Below, one piece after another: positions 18,892 through 33,100 of a stretch of DNA of 64,000 bases. Location: the NCBI RefSeq assembly GCF_905163445.1, contig NC_053205.1:3348001-3412000 (forward strand). The letters run 5' to 3'. The position numbers and the translations under genes were made by a program. Each line of letters opens with the position of its first letter. Position 1 is the stretch's first letter. Origin of the DNA: Pararge aegeria. Lineage: Eukaryota > Arthropoda > Insecta > Lepidoptera > Nymphalidae. The notes beneath the pieces are model-generated. The model did no database searches, was not told the origin of the DNA, and saw only the letters and a list, made by a program, of their open reading frames with translations.

Positions 18892-18942
18892 TAACGGTTA
18901 TCGGATAACGTTTACCGGAGTAACGTTATCCGATAACCGTTA
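18892..18942. repeat. perfect 21-bp inverted repeat, 9-nt loop
   Basis: Left arm TAACGGTTATCGGATAACGTT (18892-18912), right arm its exact reverse complement (18922-18942). Contains AACGTTATC-type sequence also found near the sim stop codon. Confidence 0.9.
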
Positions 18943-19019
18943 CATTATTTGGTACTCTCATTATAGTAATAAAAGAATGGAATGCGCTATGTTATATCGA
19001 ATTAAGTGACGAAATGTAT

Positions 19020-19350
19020 TGGATAGAAGCAGGCGTTACTTTGCGGAAATCCATAATATATTATGAAAATTAAGCTGAATTTGGTATACTCCGCAGGAGA
19101 ATCTGTGTGGTGTAATTTATAATTTCATCAATACGTATACTCCACGACAAACAGATCCTCTACGCACGTTTCACTCCGAAACCGGAGCATCCTCAGGAGA
19201 TGTTGACTTAACAATGAATAATTGTTAAGTGAAGTCACGTCAAGTCTTAACAATAATTATAAATTCATTATAAATTACACCATACAGATTCTCCGGCTGT
19301 TCGAGTATAGCAAATTAAGCTTAATTTTCATAATATATGACGAAATTGAA
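19020..19350. mobile_element. MITE M2, nearly complete
   Basis: Starts GCGTTACTTTGCGGAAATCC-ATAATATATTATGAAAA and ends with the inverse TTTTCATAATATATGA. Inner blocks TCCGAAACCGGAGCATCCTC and AACAATAATTATAAATTC. Confidence 0.7.
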
Positions 19351-20570
19351 ACAAAAATGTCATTAATTCATGTTCGATTCTAGGCACGATAAAAAAGGCT
19401 CAAAATTTATTCAATATTGTTCTCAAAAAGCACACTGTAAAATAATAAGAGTGATTCGAATTTTATTTTCAACTTCGTCGCTTTATTCGATATGACATAA
19501 CGCAGTCTTATTAATGCCGTTTTTTTTTATCTCGGTTTTTTTTGCCCGCAAAATTAGTAGACATTTGATTTAAAAAAAAAACGGCATATCCTCAAATCTC
19601 ATTCCTCAGACTATTATCTGTGTTTTTATGGTATTTGAAGTTTCAACAGTAGTTTTCTATGCCATCTGTCAAATATATTTATAACCTAACATAAGAACGA
19701 TTAAAAAGTCAGCCCTCAGTAGATATAATTTATTGTCATATCTTCTCAGATCTCTAAAAAGCGCTAATATGCAAATGATCATACTGCAATACAGGAATCT
19801 GTATAACAAATGGGCCATTCTTGACAAAATATAGATTTATTTATTAATGACGTAATATTAAATATTTATTTCTTAATTTAGTAGAGGGTTGACTTCCGTT
19901 TTGCGATCAAAGTTGACGCGACTGAAATAATTCACGAGGGAATTCTCAAACTTAGGAATTAAGAAATAGAATAGAGGTGAAATTTGTTAGACTACATTAT
20001 AGATAGGTTTACAGGGTACGCTAATACCGCAAAGTAAGGATAGTCATACAGAGTACTGAGAAAGCCGTATAAACAGAATAATATCGGATAGTTCGAGGTG
20101 GTGCGAGGAACAAGGACTCTAAAGTTCCTTTCCATGCTCCGATACACTGACGCGACGCTATCTAAACGATATCGGCATTTACCAAAAGATGTAAGGCTCC
20201 AATTTACTGCATCTCTTTAACACTGTCATAAACGTGTCGCAAAACACGTGGTTTAGAGTGCAAACCTTACTCTGTTGATATGTCTACAAACGTATCCGCG
20301 TGCAAAACAAAGTTGAACACTTGGCCAAGCATATGTATGTGCAAAATCATTTGACAGTCACTTTGGTGTCACTAAAAAAAATCACACAAAAATTCACGTT
20401 ATTCTATAACTTTTTGCAAGCGGTGGTCATGAATATAAAATATCCATTTAACAGCAATTAATACTTTTGGGCGTTATTAAAAAATAACGTTATAATAACA
20501 ATCCTTATAGGTGTTACTCAAACATAACGTTATCGAAAAAAAATAACACAGTTCACGTTATATAACGTTA
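19351..20570. other. sim 3' flank / 3' UTR region
   Basis: No ORF of interest. Holds the putative polyA signals and three ATAACGTTAT palindromes within 90 bp of the stop. A CCGTTTTTTTT ... AAAAAAAAACGGC inverted pair spans 19516-19587. Confidence 0.45.
19837..19870 (-). terminator. possible sim polyadenylation signals
   Basis: The first AATAAA on the - strand after the sim stop is at 19865-19870, with more in the AATAAATAAA run near 19837-19845. This would give a 3' UTR of roughly 700 nt. No transcript evidence. Confidence 0.3.
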
Positions 20571-21156
20571 TCAATGCACGAATTCGTTCACCCCCCCGCC
20601 GTGGTGGTGAAACTGTTGCGTATTATCGACGATTACACTTGTATAGCCCCCCTCTTGAACTTGAGGGTTGGGGGTGATTTTTCCGAAGTTACCCCCGAAG
20701 TTCTCTGCAGGCCGGCCGTTCTGATTTGGATTCTGACCGTAGAAGGATATTAAATTGGTGTAGTTGTATTGATTGATCTCCGAGCTCTCTATTGAGCTAC
20801 ACGATGAGGAACTGGCTGAAAACGGTCTCTGGTTCTGGGGGTAGACGTAATTGCTCGGCACAACTTCCGGCTCTGTGTAGTTTTCGTAGAACAAATCCTG
20901 GTATGAGCCGTTTTGATGATACTCCTCGGGATTATCATAAGGTGTTATGAGGGGTAAAGTATATTCTGGGTAGTACCCCCCACTGGAGTCTGTGTTAAAG
21001 TCGTTCTCGTTGAGGTGATTGATTTTGTCTGTGTGTCGCGGTGGGAGTTGGGGTGAGTCTGTGGGAGGGCCGTGGGTCGCTGGGGGAATGTCTGCGTGGT
21101 TCAACTTTGGCGGTCCTTGATCTATGTTCAGGATTAGGTGTTTTTCTTCGATGTCG
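20571..21156 (-). CDS. sim: sim terminal exon, C-terminal regulatory tail
   Basis: Acceptor TTTACAG, stop TGA at 20573-20571; 586 nt from phase 2. Begins SDIEEKHLILNIDQGPPKLN, which follows the PAS-B end in Sim proteins. It continues through Pro-rich (PPATHGPPTDSPQLPPRH), Tyr/Pro/Asn-rich and poly-Ser (FSASSSSCSSIESSE) segments to a His/Gly end (FHHHGGGVNEFVH). Its activation or repression role is inferred from the family. Confidence 0.93.
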
Positions 21157-24100
21157 CTGTAAATAAATAAATAAAATAAATAAATACTTGGAAAATCCAA
21201 AACTGCACGCCTCATAATCTCAAATCATTACAATAAAATTGAGATTATTTGTAAATAATAACTATATAATAAAAACCAACTCGATAAGTGAAGTATTTCA
21301 CTCGTTATCGTGACCACAAGATACGGGATCCGCACATACAGACACACGGACGTCAAAGAGACAGAACTTTTTTAAACAATTTTTTAATTAGTTTAAATAA
21401 GAAAAAGAGATTTAAAAATATCATGAGTGATAAAAATAGTGTTTCTCTATTTATATTCACTTATAAAAAAAAAAGTGACATTTTAAGTTGGAGAATCACT
21501 ATTCACTCGGTGGGCGTAAACTGCCAGTAATACCCACCTCAACGCTTCGCTTATGAGGCTTGCAATATACTAAGACAATATACAGATCGCATACTTATAA
21601 TACAGTATTTATACTTATAAACAGCCAGACACTGAAAATAATTCATGATGAAATATTGAAACGCAAACGTCCTATAAAGTCTTTCAAAAACAAGTCGGAA
21701 ATATTACCAACGTCAAAATTATGAAGCTACAAAAACGTTTGACGATGACGCATTATCGTTCTTGCTCACCTGAGCACGTAGTTGACAGAGACGATGCAGT
21801 GGGGGCGTGAGGAGCGCGAGTTGTGCACTATGGTTGCGTAGCTCTGCATCCACACCCAGCCACCCGACTTGGTGAGGAAGCGGTAGTATCGGGACGTCAC
21901 CTGGCCCTTCGTTAATACTGCAATAGATATTTTTTCAGTTAAACAGAGCAACTCTTCGAGAAGCATGCAGAGAACAGTTTTGCAACGGGCCGCCCGGTGT
22001 CCATCAACCTAAGTCGTAGGTGTTTAGCCTCTTGCGCCTGTAATTAAACCAGCAACCACGTCCTTCAAACCGGAACACAGTATTCAAACAATTTGTATTT
22101 TTTTATTTTGAACTGACGCTTCTTTAGAATCGTTGTGATTTCAAACCGGATGCAACGAAAAAAACGACAGGTAAGAGACACAAATACAAAAATGTGTAGG
22201 ATTCAGCCGGCGAGAGAATGAGATAGAACACGTGTGTTTAATGCATGAGTTCGCGCCTGCGTATTAGTAAGTTTTAGTATAAGTGTGTTGATTGTTGATG
22301 AATTTTTATTTGTGTCAATATTTTCATCTCCTTCATAAATTAATTTTAAATTATGCCAAAAATTAAAGTTAAAAAAAAACCGCGCACGCACTGCACTACG
22401 GAGTTATATTGTATTGCTTTGTGTTATAATATTTATTGAAGGGTAATTAGAACCGTTGTTATTTTAAACTCGATGTAACGCAATGCTTCACGATCAAGAA
22501 GGAGACAGATTTATAGACAACACATGTATGGTAGGGAATGAGATAGAATAATGGAAACTAAATAATAAACCTTACATTCATCCTAATAGTTCTGATACTC
22601 TACATCCATCTCAATCTCTCGTAGGCTCAAGTTCAAATCAAGAGTGAATAAGCATATTCTAGGCAAGCGCGCTCCACTTAAGGCAGCATCATCGCTTACC
22701 ATCAGGTTGTGATTGCAGTCAAGCGCTCGTCTATAAACATAAAAAAAAAATTGTAATTATAACACTCACGTGTACAATGCGAGTAACGCATGTGCAACAC
22801 ATCTGTGCCGTGGATGTAGTGGTACAGCGTTTTCTCTATCAGGTCCTGTGGCTCGTAACCTGTCAGCGACGCCACCCTGTAACGATAAAAGCGTTACGTT
22901 ACCGGTATCATTCTGATAACGTTACTGGTAACGTTACTGAAACTATATTCTATACTTATAATACAACTGTAACTGGAAGATTTCTGTACATCCCTATACC
23001 TATCCTATCCTATCCAAGTAATATTATAAATGTGAATGTAAGTTTGTTTGTTACGCTTTCACGCAAAAACTATTTAACCGATCCTCATGAAACTTTGTAC
23101 ACGTATTCTTGGAAGTGTTAGAAGTAATATAGGATACTTTTTATCCCGACATTAAGCTCGGTTCCTTTGGGAGAGGGGATGAGTGTTTGACGATTTCACA
23201 CCATAACCGATTTAAATAACTATTTTTGTACTATAGAGGTTATAATATGTGTTTAATTTTGCCCAAACTGTGTTTGGATATATAGGAAAGAACTCTTCAG
23301 CGAACAGCAGCAATCCCCTCATTTAAGGCTTAGCGATACCAAATACTTTAAAATTTTTAGATCTACAACTAAATTTAATGCCACATCAAAAAACAAAATC
23401 AAACGCAGACGAAGTCGCGGGAAACAGCTAGTTTAATATATTTTGAAAATTTTCACCGGGGGATGCTTTATAATCGATACTGAGTCCAAAACAGATTTTT
23501 ATTTATTTTTGTCTGTCTGTCTGTCTGTCCGGGCATCACGTGAAACTACTAAACGGATTTAAATAAATTTGGTATAGTGGTAGCTGATATTCCGGGTCAA
23601 CATATAAGATACTTTCTATCCCGATAAACTCGAAGTTACGAAATTGTGATCATCGGCAAAATAAATCAACTACCTATATTTTGAAGTTATTCTTCTTTGT
23701 GCAGTTTACTAGGCTAAGTACACTAAATTGCAAATTCATTTAAGTGCAATTGTATATTATTTTATAACAAATTACCAAATGAAATCTTTGAGATGTCTCT
23801 CAATAAGTTCAAAGTTTATATAAAACGTAAGCTTACAGAAAAATCATATTATAATATTAAGGATTATTTAAACGATAAAAAAGCTTGGGTGAGAATTGCT
23901 CTAGCTTCATAGCTTAATTTAAATTTACTGGAAGATGGTGATAACAAAAAAATAAATTTACCCGGCTAAGTTTGTTGTGGGCTCTTCTTAGACCAGGGCG
24001 CCTTTGGAACCCTCGTAGCTTTAGGTTTAAGTTGGCGTACGAGGTTATCACCACCTCCTTACATTTATGTAAACATATGTAAACCTTACAGTTATGTATG

Positions 24101-27100
24101 AATACTTCAAAAGTGCCTGTGATAGGCCTAGGTGAATAAAGAAATTTTGAATTTTAATTTAAATTTGAAAATTTGGCGCATTGGGGAAAAATGGTGAGAG
24201 TCACGAAAAACTGACACCCTGAAGTTAGCCATAGTCAACAATTTAGTTTTTAAAAACTTTTGACAGTGCACCTACAATTTTAATTGTCAAAGTCTCATTC
24301 TAAAAACTCAAATTTGAATGCGAGTTAAACTTGGTTGTACGAAAATGATAAAACTAGACAATGTGTTATAGTGAAACTTTCATTGTATTAAACACTAAAT
24401 CCTAAATGGTGTGGTTTTTTCAACAAAAGTTAGAATAAGGCGAAAGATAACATTTTATCTCGTTACTACAAAGAAGTATAACTTTTAACGCGTGTACATA
24501 TGTACACACGCGTTTTGCTTCTTCCTTTCTGATCCGCACCGCAAAGGCCTGGAATGCCCTCCCATCTTCCGTCTTCCCGGATACCTATAATCTGGGTACC
24601 TTCAAATCAAGAGTGAATACGCATCTTCTAGGCAAGCGTGCCTCATTTCAGGCTGCATCATCACTTACCATCAGGTATAATTATTGCAGTCTATATATAA
24701 AAAAAAAAAAAAAAACTTACAGACACAAAAAGTTCTCCTACTAAGGCGCTTAAAAAACTGCAATCAATAAAAATAAAAATGGAGGGTGGCGAAACAATAT
24801 GGCGCCGCTAATTGGCGGAAGCGATCGGATTTTTTCTGTCAACAGTTTTTTCGGTTGAAAGAACAGAAGTGGGATGGAGTGGTGCACTAAGGGTGGGGTG
24901 TCATGGGATACTAATTACACAGCGATTTGTTAAAGATTCACTCGATATAAAATGGAATGGGAGTTTTTACTTTGAGTTGACTTTGACGACCGACCGACGG
25001 CGCAGCGGAGGTTCGATTCCCGGCAGGGAATTTGGGTATTTATAATTTCAGAATTTTTTCTAGTCTGGTCTGGTGGGAGGCTTTGGCCGTGGCTAGTTAC
25101 CACCCTACCGACAAAGACGTGCCGCTAAGCGATTTAGTGTTCCGGTGCGATGCCGCGTAGAACCCTATTAGGGGTATGACTACAATACAGGTTAGCCCGC
25201 GGCCCCGCTACCATGTTAGACTGCATCGTCACTTACCACCAGGTAATATCGCAGTCACGGTCCAACTTGAGGTGGAGTTTAAAAAAAAAACCACTATTCA
25301 TACATTTTTGATCAGAAATTGTAAAACCGGAAGAAAATGTGTTGTATTTTGTTAAAACATTTTTTATTATGACATCTAAGATGTTTGAGACATAATTGTA
25401 TTGTCCACTTTTCTTTTTAAATAACACGCTGATATCCGCGTCTTTGAGAAAATGATGATCACATTCATCATCGTCATATCAACCCTTTATCGGCCCAATA
25501 TAGGGCACGGGTTTCCTCCAACAACGAGAAGGGGTTAAGGCCGTAGTCCACCACGCTGGCCCAGTGCGGATTGGTGGACTCCGCACACCATTGATAACAT
25601 TATGGAGAACTCTCAGGCATGCAGGTTTCCTCACGATGTTTTCCTTCAAAGTTGAAGCAAGTGGAATTTTAATTACTTGGAACGCACATAACTTAGAAAA
25701 GTAGGAGGTGCGTGCTGGGAGTCGAACTCGGCCCCCCAAAGTGAAGCTATATATTTCTTAATAAATAATATTTCGACGGCCCTTCCTAGAGCACGCTATG
25801 GTTTTAAATGTTATCCCTATCCCTACTAATATTATAAATGTCAATGCAAGTTTGTTTGTTACGCTTTCACGCAAAAACTACTCAACCGATCCTCATGAAA
25901 CTTTGTACACATATTCTTGGAAGTGTTAGAAGTAATATAGGATACTTTTTATCCCGACATTAAGCTCGGTTCCTTTAGGAGAGGGGATGAAAGTGTTTGA
26001 CAAATGTACACCATAACTCCGACAAATTGTAACCGATTTAAATAATTATTTTTGTACTATAGAGGTTATTATAATATGTGTTTAATTTTGTCCAAACTTT
26101 GTGTAGATCTGGATGTGGTTGGAGATAGAGGACAGAACTCCTCAGAGGACAGCAGCAAACCCCTCATTTAAGGCTTAGCGATTCTGAATACTATATTTTT
26201 TTTTAGAACTACAACTAAATTGAACGCCACATCAAAAACAAAATCAAACGCAGACGAAGTCGCGGGCAACAGCTAGTAATATATAATATAACATTGGTTG
26301 ATAAAATAGTTATTATTACGTACCGAAAATAAATATACTACGACAATACACACATCGCCATCTAGCCCCAAAGTAAGCGTAGCTTTTGTTATGGGTACTG
26401 AGATGACTGATGAATATTTTTATGAATAATATACATAAATCTTATATCTTTAAACGAGCAATTCTTGTATATATATATATATAATTGGAATCTCGGAATC
26501 GGCTCCAACGATTTTCATGAAATTTAGAATACAGGGGGTTTCGGGGGTGATAAATCGATCTAGCTAGGATTCATTTTATAACCGGTTTGGTGCAGACGAA
26601 GTTGCACGGGTCAGCTAGTAGTTATAATATACAGATAAACACTCAGACACCGGAAAACATTCATTATGACCATCCCCTTGCAATTGTAATATATATGTAT
26701 GAACGCCTCATAAGCGCCTGTGATAGGCCTACATGAATAAAGAAATTTTTAATTTGAATTTGCATTCGAATTCATGAGAAATTTTTCTGTTTTGGGCATC
26801 AAAATAAGATGACATTAAAATTATACAAGATATTCATATAGAGTTTATAGTTGTTCTCTGCGAATATGGAAATAAAGGTTAATATATTATAATATTGTTT
26901 ATGAGACATAATAATATCGATGCCCAGCTGTATATCGAAGATCCAAAAATTTTCGCTTTTTCAAAGTTTTTTTTTTGCCTCAAATTTTCCCGCCACAAGT
27001 GCAAACAAGTGGCAATTATTCCTGACGCCGCCGCGCCATTAGAGTTTTTGTTTTTTTTTTTTTACTTTTTTTATGTCCTTCCGTCGCTGAAGGGTGAATA

Positions 27101-30100
27101 GGTTACGGCTTGCATGGAGAGTCTTTGGATATATTTTTTTTAATCTTGCTATAAAATGTAGTAATGACGTATAATGTCTGTGGCCATTAGGGCTAACATT
27201 CTGATCACGAATTAGCAATAATAAACTAAAATTTTTATTTCACTACAAGGTAAGACTTTTGACGGCTATCTCACCTGATGAGTGATAATGTTGAGCTAGC
27301 CTGTTGGAGGTCTGATACGATGTAATGATATCAACCCACTACCGGCTCTCGGTTTTCCTCCCACAATCCCACAACGAGAAGGGGTTAAGGCCGTAATCCA
27401 CCACGGATGGACACAAGCACTGTGCGGTTTGGTGGACCCCACAAACCTTTGATAACATTGTGGAGAACTCTCAGGCATGCAGGTTTCCTCAGGATATTTT
27501 CCTTCACCGTTGAAGCAAGCGATATTTTTAATAGCTTAAAACGCATATAACTTAAAAAAGTTAAAAGTTTGTGCTGGGATTCGAACTCGGCCCCCCGAAA
27601 GTTAAGTCGAAGTCCTACCCACTGGGCTATCACCGTGGTATTCCTACCACTGTTAAGGGTGTGGCAGTTATATTAAACCATCCCCTTAATCTTTTTCTAA
27701 ACGGCATCGACGTGTAGCCACAGCCGAAGTCTCCCACTAGAGAAGACCAGAGAAAAATAGAAAATATATACATATTTCAAGGTAGTACAGTTAACGCGTA
27801 TATATACATAAATATATATAGTATATACCATAAAATACATAAATATATATATATGTATAAAATTTAAAGAATAAACCACTTTTTTTAAAATAAAATAGCT
27901 AACAATGCTAATTTTGTAGCGTAGTAAATTAAAATATTCTAAAACAATAATTTTGCTTACCTACTTGTGTCAGCCTTGACACGTTATGCTGACACATACG
28001 GAAACAAAACGTATCTATCTCTACACACTCGTTATACAAAACAAAGTCGCTTCGTGTCTGTCTGGCTATCCGCAAACTCCTCCTAAACTCCGCAAAGGAT
28101 TTTGATGCGGTTTTCACCATTGTTAAATGATTTTTTTGACAGATGGTTTATGATATATGACAAAGCTTATATATGGAGTTAATCGTTTTAAGAACCGTGA
28201 TTTTTAACTTGACGTGTCATGACGTGTCATGACTCACGACAAGGAAACAAAAACACATGGTAGTATGGGATAGAATGAGATAGAATGCATCGTACATTTT
28301 GTTTCCTTTTTACTCTTATTGTGTATGAATTCTTATCCAAATAGATATGACAGATTCTTAGGCATTAAACGTCAATTATAATCGTTTAATATCACTCTGA
28401 AATACTTTACAAGAAATCCTACCGTTATGGAGAGTAACAAACATACAAACTTTCACATTTATAGAATTAGTATACGAATGCCAGCTCCATAGTTTTCTTT
28501 TTGCTGACATTTGCGGAAGCTGTTAGAAGGATATGCTTTTGAGTATGTCAACAAGTATGGGCCTTGGTAATGTGAAATGGACTCTTTTGTTACACAACAA
28601 GGTATATTATGCTTTACAGAACGTTTCATTGTGCGATTATGTTACAGCTTTGTTGGTGATAGTGTTTTTCAAAGTGCCTATTATTATAAAGTGCTAATAA
28701 AGAATCGATCATATATATTATTTAACAGACACTATATTATAGTTTTACGGTGATAAGTAATATAATTTGACATGAACAATAATAGATTAGATATTTGTAA
28801 TTTTGGTTTTAAATTTGATTGTCATTTTAATAATGTAAATAGATTTAAGATAGTATTATTACAGTAAGGAGGAATTAGTGTAAGAACATATATATTTTTT
28901 GCATGCCATCTAAGGCGAATTGTATGTCTTTATTGTTTATTTACCAAAAATGTAAAACCAATCAGCAAATAAACGAATTGAATCGAATTGAAGTAAAAGT
29001 AAAATTAAAAATAAACTTGTAGTGCAGTTTACTTAGGCTGCATAAATTAGTATTTCATTTAATTGTATATCTTTTTATATCATATTACCAGATGAAATCC
29101 TTGAGATAAGTTTTTTGTGGGCTCTTCTTAGACCAGGGCGCGTTTGGAAGCTTAGCTTAGTAGCTTAGTTTTAAGTTAACGAATGCAGTTATAACTAACA
29201 TTAGTGTAACATGTTAAAGGTGTGTACACTTCATAAGTGCCTGTAATAGGGTCTACCTGAATAAAACAATTGTGAATTGAATATTTTAATATCCATAGGG
29301 ATAAAAGGTAATTTTATTTTATTTTACCCTGTTGTACAATAATATATTATTATTTTTTTCTACGCCACCTAGCCCCAAAGTATGCGTGTAGCTTGTGTTA
29401 TGGGTACTAAGATGACTGATGAATATTTCTATGAATATAATACACATATATAATATACATATATAAGATAAACACTCAGCCACTGAAAAACATTCAAGTT
29501 CATCACACAAACGTTTTCCAGTTGTGGGAATCGAACCCCCGGCCTTGACTCAGAATACATGGTCGCAGCAAACTGCGCCATTCGGCCGTCTAAAATAAAA
29601 CTATGTTAATTTTTACAAAAATATAAACCGTCTAACTGTTCGCTTATGGGCATCGTAATTATTATTATGACCACCCACAATGTAGAGCTTATACCCACCA
29701 AGCTACATAAATGCGAATATCATCATCAGACTAAACAGGCTGAGAAGACAGGTCGTGATCTCAGTAGAAGGTAGAATAGTAGCACAGTACGGTAGCAGAT
29801 CAAAGGTTATTAAATCTCTGAAGCGATAATCTGTGTAAAGCAAAAAAAACATAGATATACAGGAAAATTGTAACATTACGTTCAGATTCGCCTAGTTTTC
29901 ACGGATAAATTTTTCCAAAATTATGATCGTCTATTCTGTTTGGGAGAGAAGAACATTTTTGTTTCCGGTAGGAACAGCCGGACAGAAATCCTGTAAGCGG
30001 GACTGTCCCGCAAAAAACGTGACGTACGGTCACTTTATGTATGACTATATCTATCTATCTATATATATAAAGAGAAAGTGTGTGGGTATGTTCCGTATAG

Positions 30101-33100
30101 GCTCCGAAACGGCTGGACCGATTTCAATGAAACTTTCAGGGAATCTCCGAATTGACCTGGCGAGTAATCCTGTAAAGTTTGGTGACGATCGGAGCCCTCG
30201 TATTTTTGAACTGTCAAACTGTCAAATACAGCTTTTATTTACTATGATGATATTCTATTGTTGGGTGTACATGGGTGTAGATAATGATCTTCACCCGCTC
30301 GAGAGGAGAATAGAAGAGAATGAATACGGAGAGAAATAAATGATTTAATATATTATGAGACTTAAATTGAAAATTTAATGATGTAAGTTTATTGTTTAAA
30401 TAAAATAAAGCAAAATCTAGCCCGGCGAAGCGGGCTGGGTACGCTAGTTTTACATATTTACAACTTGTATATGAAAACCGAAATAATACTTCAGAGGCTC
30501 TGGAAGTACATTATTGACTGTCTCTGAGACTTATCTGTGAAACCGAAACAGCTGCCATAGTTTTTACTGAAATAAATCAGATACAGGTCACATGCAAAAC
30601 TAAGTCATGTCATCAAGTGACTCCTGTCACTTAATCGCGTCGCGTAGCGTAGGTACTATGCACGTGTCGGTCTATTATCTTCAATAGGGTTGTCAAAAGT
30701 AAACACTTGGAATGTTTTGAATTCGTTTGTATGGAAAAATTAATATGCTATTGCAGGGTGATTTTTCATGAAATATACTTATGCAACCTTCAACAGTATT
30801 TCGTTATTCCGTTACACGTTGTAAAGACTTCTTCGTTGTTCGAGGATTAAACAATCTTTATCGCAAGTCGATTGAATCATCTAATCTTATTATAGAAGTC
30901 CGAGGTGAGCGCAGATCGCGAAAGGTGTCGTGTGTCAAACCAGATGGTGCCCAGGTGTGTTTATTTTGACATTTAATATTCCTTGTTTTGATTCTAGTCA
31001 GTACTTTGAACTGCGACGGTATCTGTTACTTTTTCTGACTAGGTAACTCTTTATAGTTTATGAATACCTAGTACATACCTAGCTATGAATTCTAGGTACG
31101 CTGTATAAAAACATAATTCTGTGCCTGAAAACCATACTGTCAGCCACACTGGCATCCATCCTCTCTGAAAGGAGAGAAGTGCTTAGAGCCCACCATGCTG
31201 CTTCAATGCGTGATGGCCTCTGCCTATGGTCAAGGGGCCAAGGTGGTGGTTATTTAGAAATTGAAAATTCCTTGTTTCGATTCTAGTTAGTAATTTGAAC
31301 TGCGATTGTATCTGTTATTTTTTTGATTACTACGTTCGTAACTAGGTAACTCTTTATGGTTTATGGGTACCTGGTACCTACCCATACATTGTATGCAGCA
31401 TGTGTCAAATTATAAATATATAATCCCCCAATTATTTTCCACCAGACCTTGTGTTAGGATTTATTTTAAAGCATAGCCCCACCACGCTTCTTAAATGCGG
31501 AATGTCGGACTTTGGTGGTTATTTTCATGGGTTAGTTTTAATTTTAAAATAATAAACGGGACCAGGGCTGAGGTTTTTTTGTCATCAAATATTTCTAGTA
31601 AGTCTGTCTATTACTGAAAACTGCGATGGTATCTGCTACTTTTCCTGATTACTACGTTCGTAACTCTTTATGGTTTATGGACACCTAGTACCTACCTATG
31701 AGTTCTAGGTAGGCTGTGTCAAATTATAATCCCCACATACAGTCCCACTGCTGGGGACAGACCCCTGTCCTAGGCGATGGTTTTAGAACTTAGGCCCACC
31801 ACGCTGCTTTATTGCGGAAAGTTGGGATTGCGGGAATTATAACGTGCTAGTTTTAAACAAAATGTGATATGTGTACTCTATCTCATTGGAAGAATACATT
31901 AGGCGAGAGAATGCTCTCACAGACTTCATCGTATCCTTATTGTTGTGTTTTCAAAGTAAACTCTGGACATCGCTTCGGTCGATAATATTTGAAAAACAAC
32001 GGTAGTTCAGTTCACTAACCACACCAACGTAGGAAAACGTGTGTCCCATAAAATTGAAGCTAATCCCAACAAAGCGTAGTATTTCTCCGGGTCCCCACCC
32101 TAGCGATGTCGATAATAATTTATTGGCATTCCGAGAAATGTATCGGTAAAGAACAATACGGCCCTTCGTTGCGGTTTCCATAGGTACGTGCCTTTTTCGA
32201 TAGTGATACAAATATTTAAATGTAATGACAAGGATTACTGGCCACGTGCGAATTCGTAGACTAGGTTCCTATTGATGAATAACCTTGCTTGGGAGCTTTT
32301 GCTTGGTTGGATTAAGAGTCTGATACAGAACGCAGTAGTCATCTAAAAAGCGCGTATTGTGAGGAGGTTCCTCACATTGGAGCCCTGACCGACGGTTGCT
32401 ATGGGCACTCAAAAACAGAAATAATATTAAGAATTCAAAAACCTTTTGCTTGGTTGGATTAAAAGTCGGATACAAAACGCAGTAGTCATTTAAAAAGCGC
32501 GTATTGTTTGAGGCTTCCTCGCATTGGAGCCCTGACCGACGGTTGCTATGGGCACTCAAAAACAGAAATAATATTGAGAATTCAAAAACCTTTTGCGTGG
32601 TCGGATTAAGAGTCGGATACAGAACGCAGTAGTCGCTTAAAAAGCGCGTATTGTGTGGAGCTTCCTCACATTGGAGCCCTGTGTGTCGACACCTATGGCA
32701 AACCGCACTGGGCAAGCTCCAAGTTTATTAGTTCACGGCTTTTAGCAACGCGTAAAGCTCTCTACATTCTACAGCCACGGCTTCGGCGAAACGACATAGG
32801 TAATGACATTGGCCAATCGCATTGTGCAGTGTGGGATAAAACATTTCGTATTTCTATCAAAGTTAACTAAACAACTAAGCTGAAATAATTTTACTATATA
32901 ATACTATACTATATATAGATACTAATAGTTTTGCACGCCCTTCTAAGTTTTCGGAGTTTTTTTGCGTTTTTTTTTTTTTTAATTTAAGCAATGATATACT
33001 CTCTTTAACGGTGTAGGATAGCATTGTGAGAAAACCCACATGTCTTAGAGATCTCTATAATCATATCAGGTCTGATTTGTTTACTAATCCGCAATTTGCC

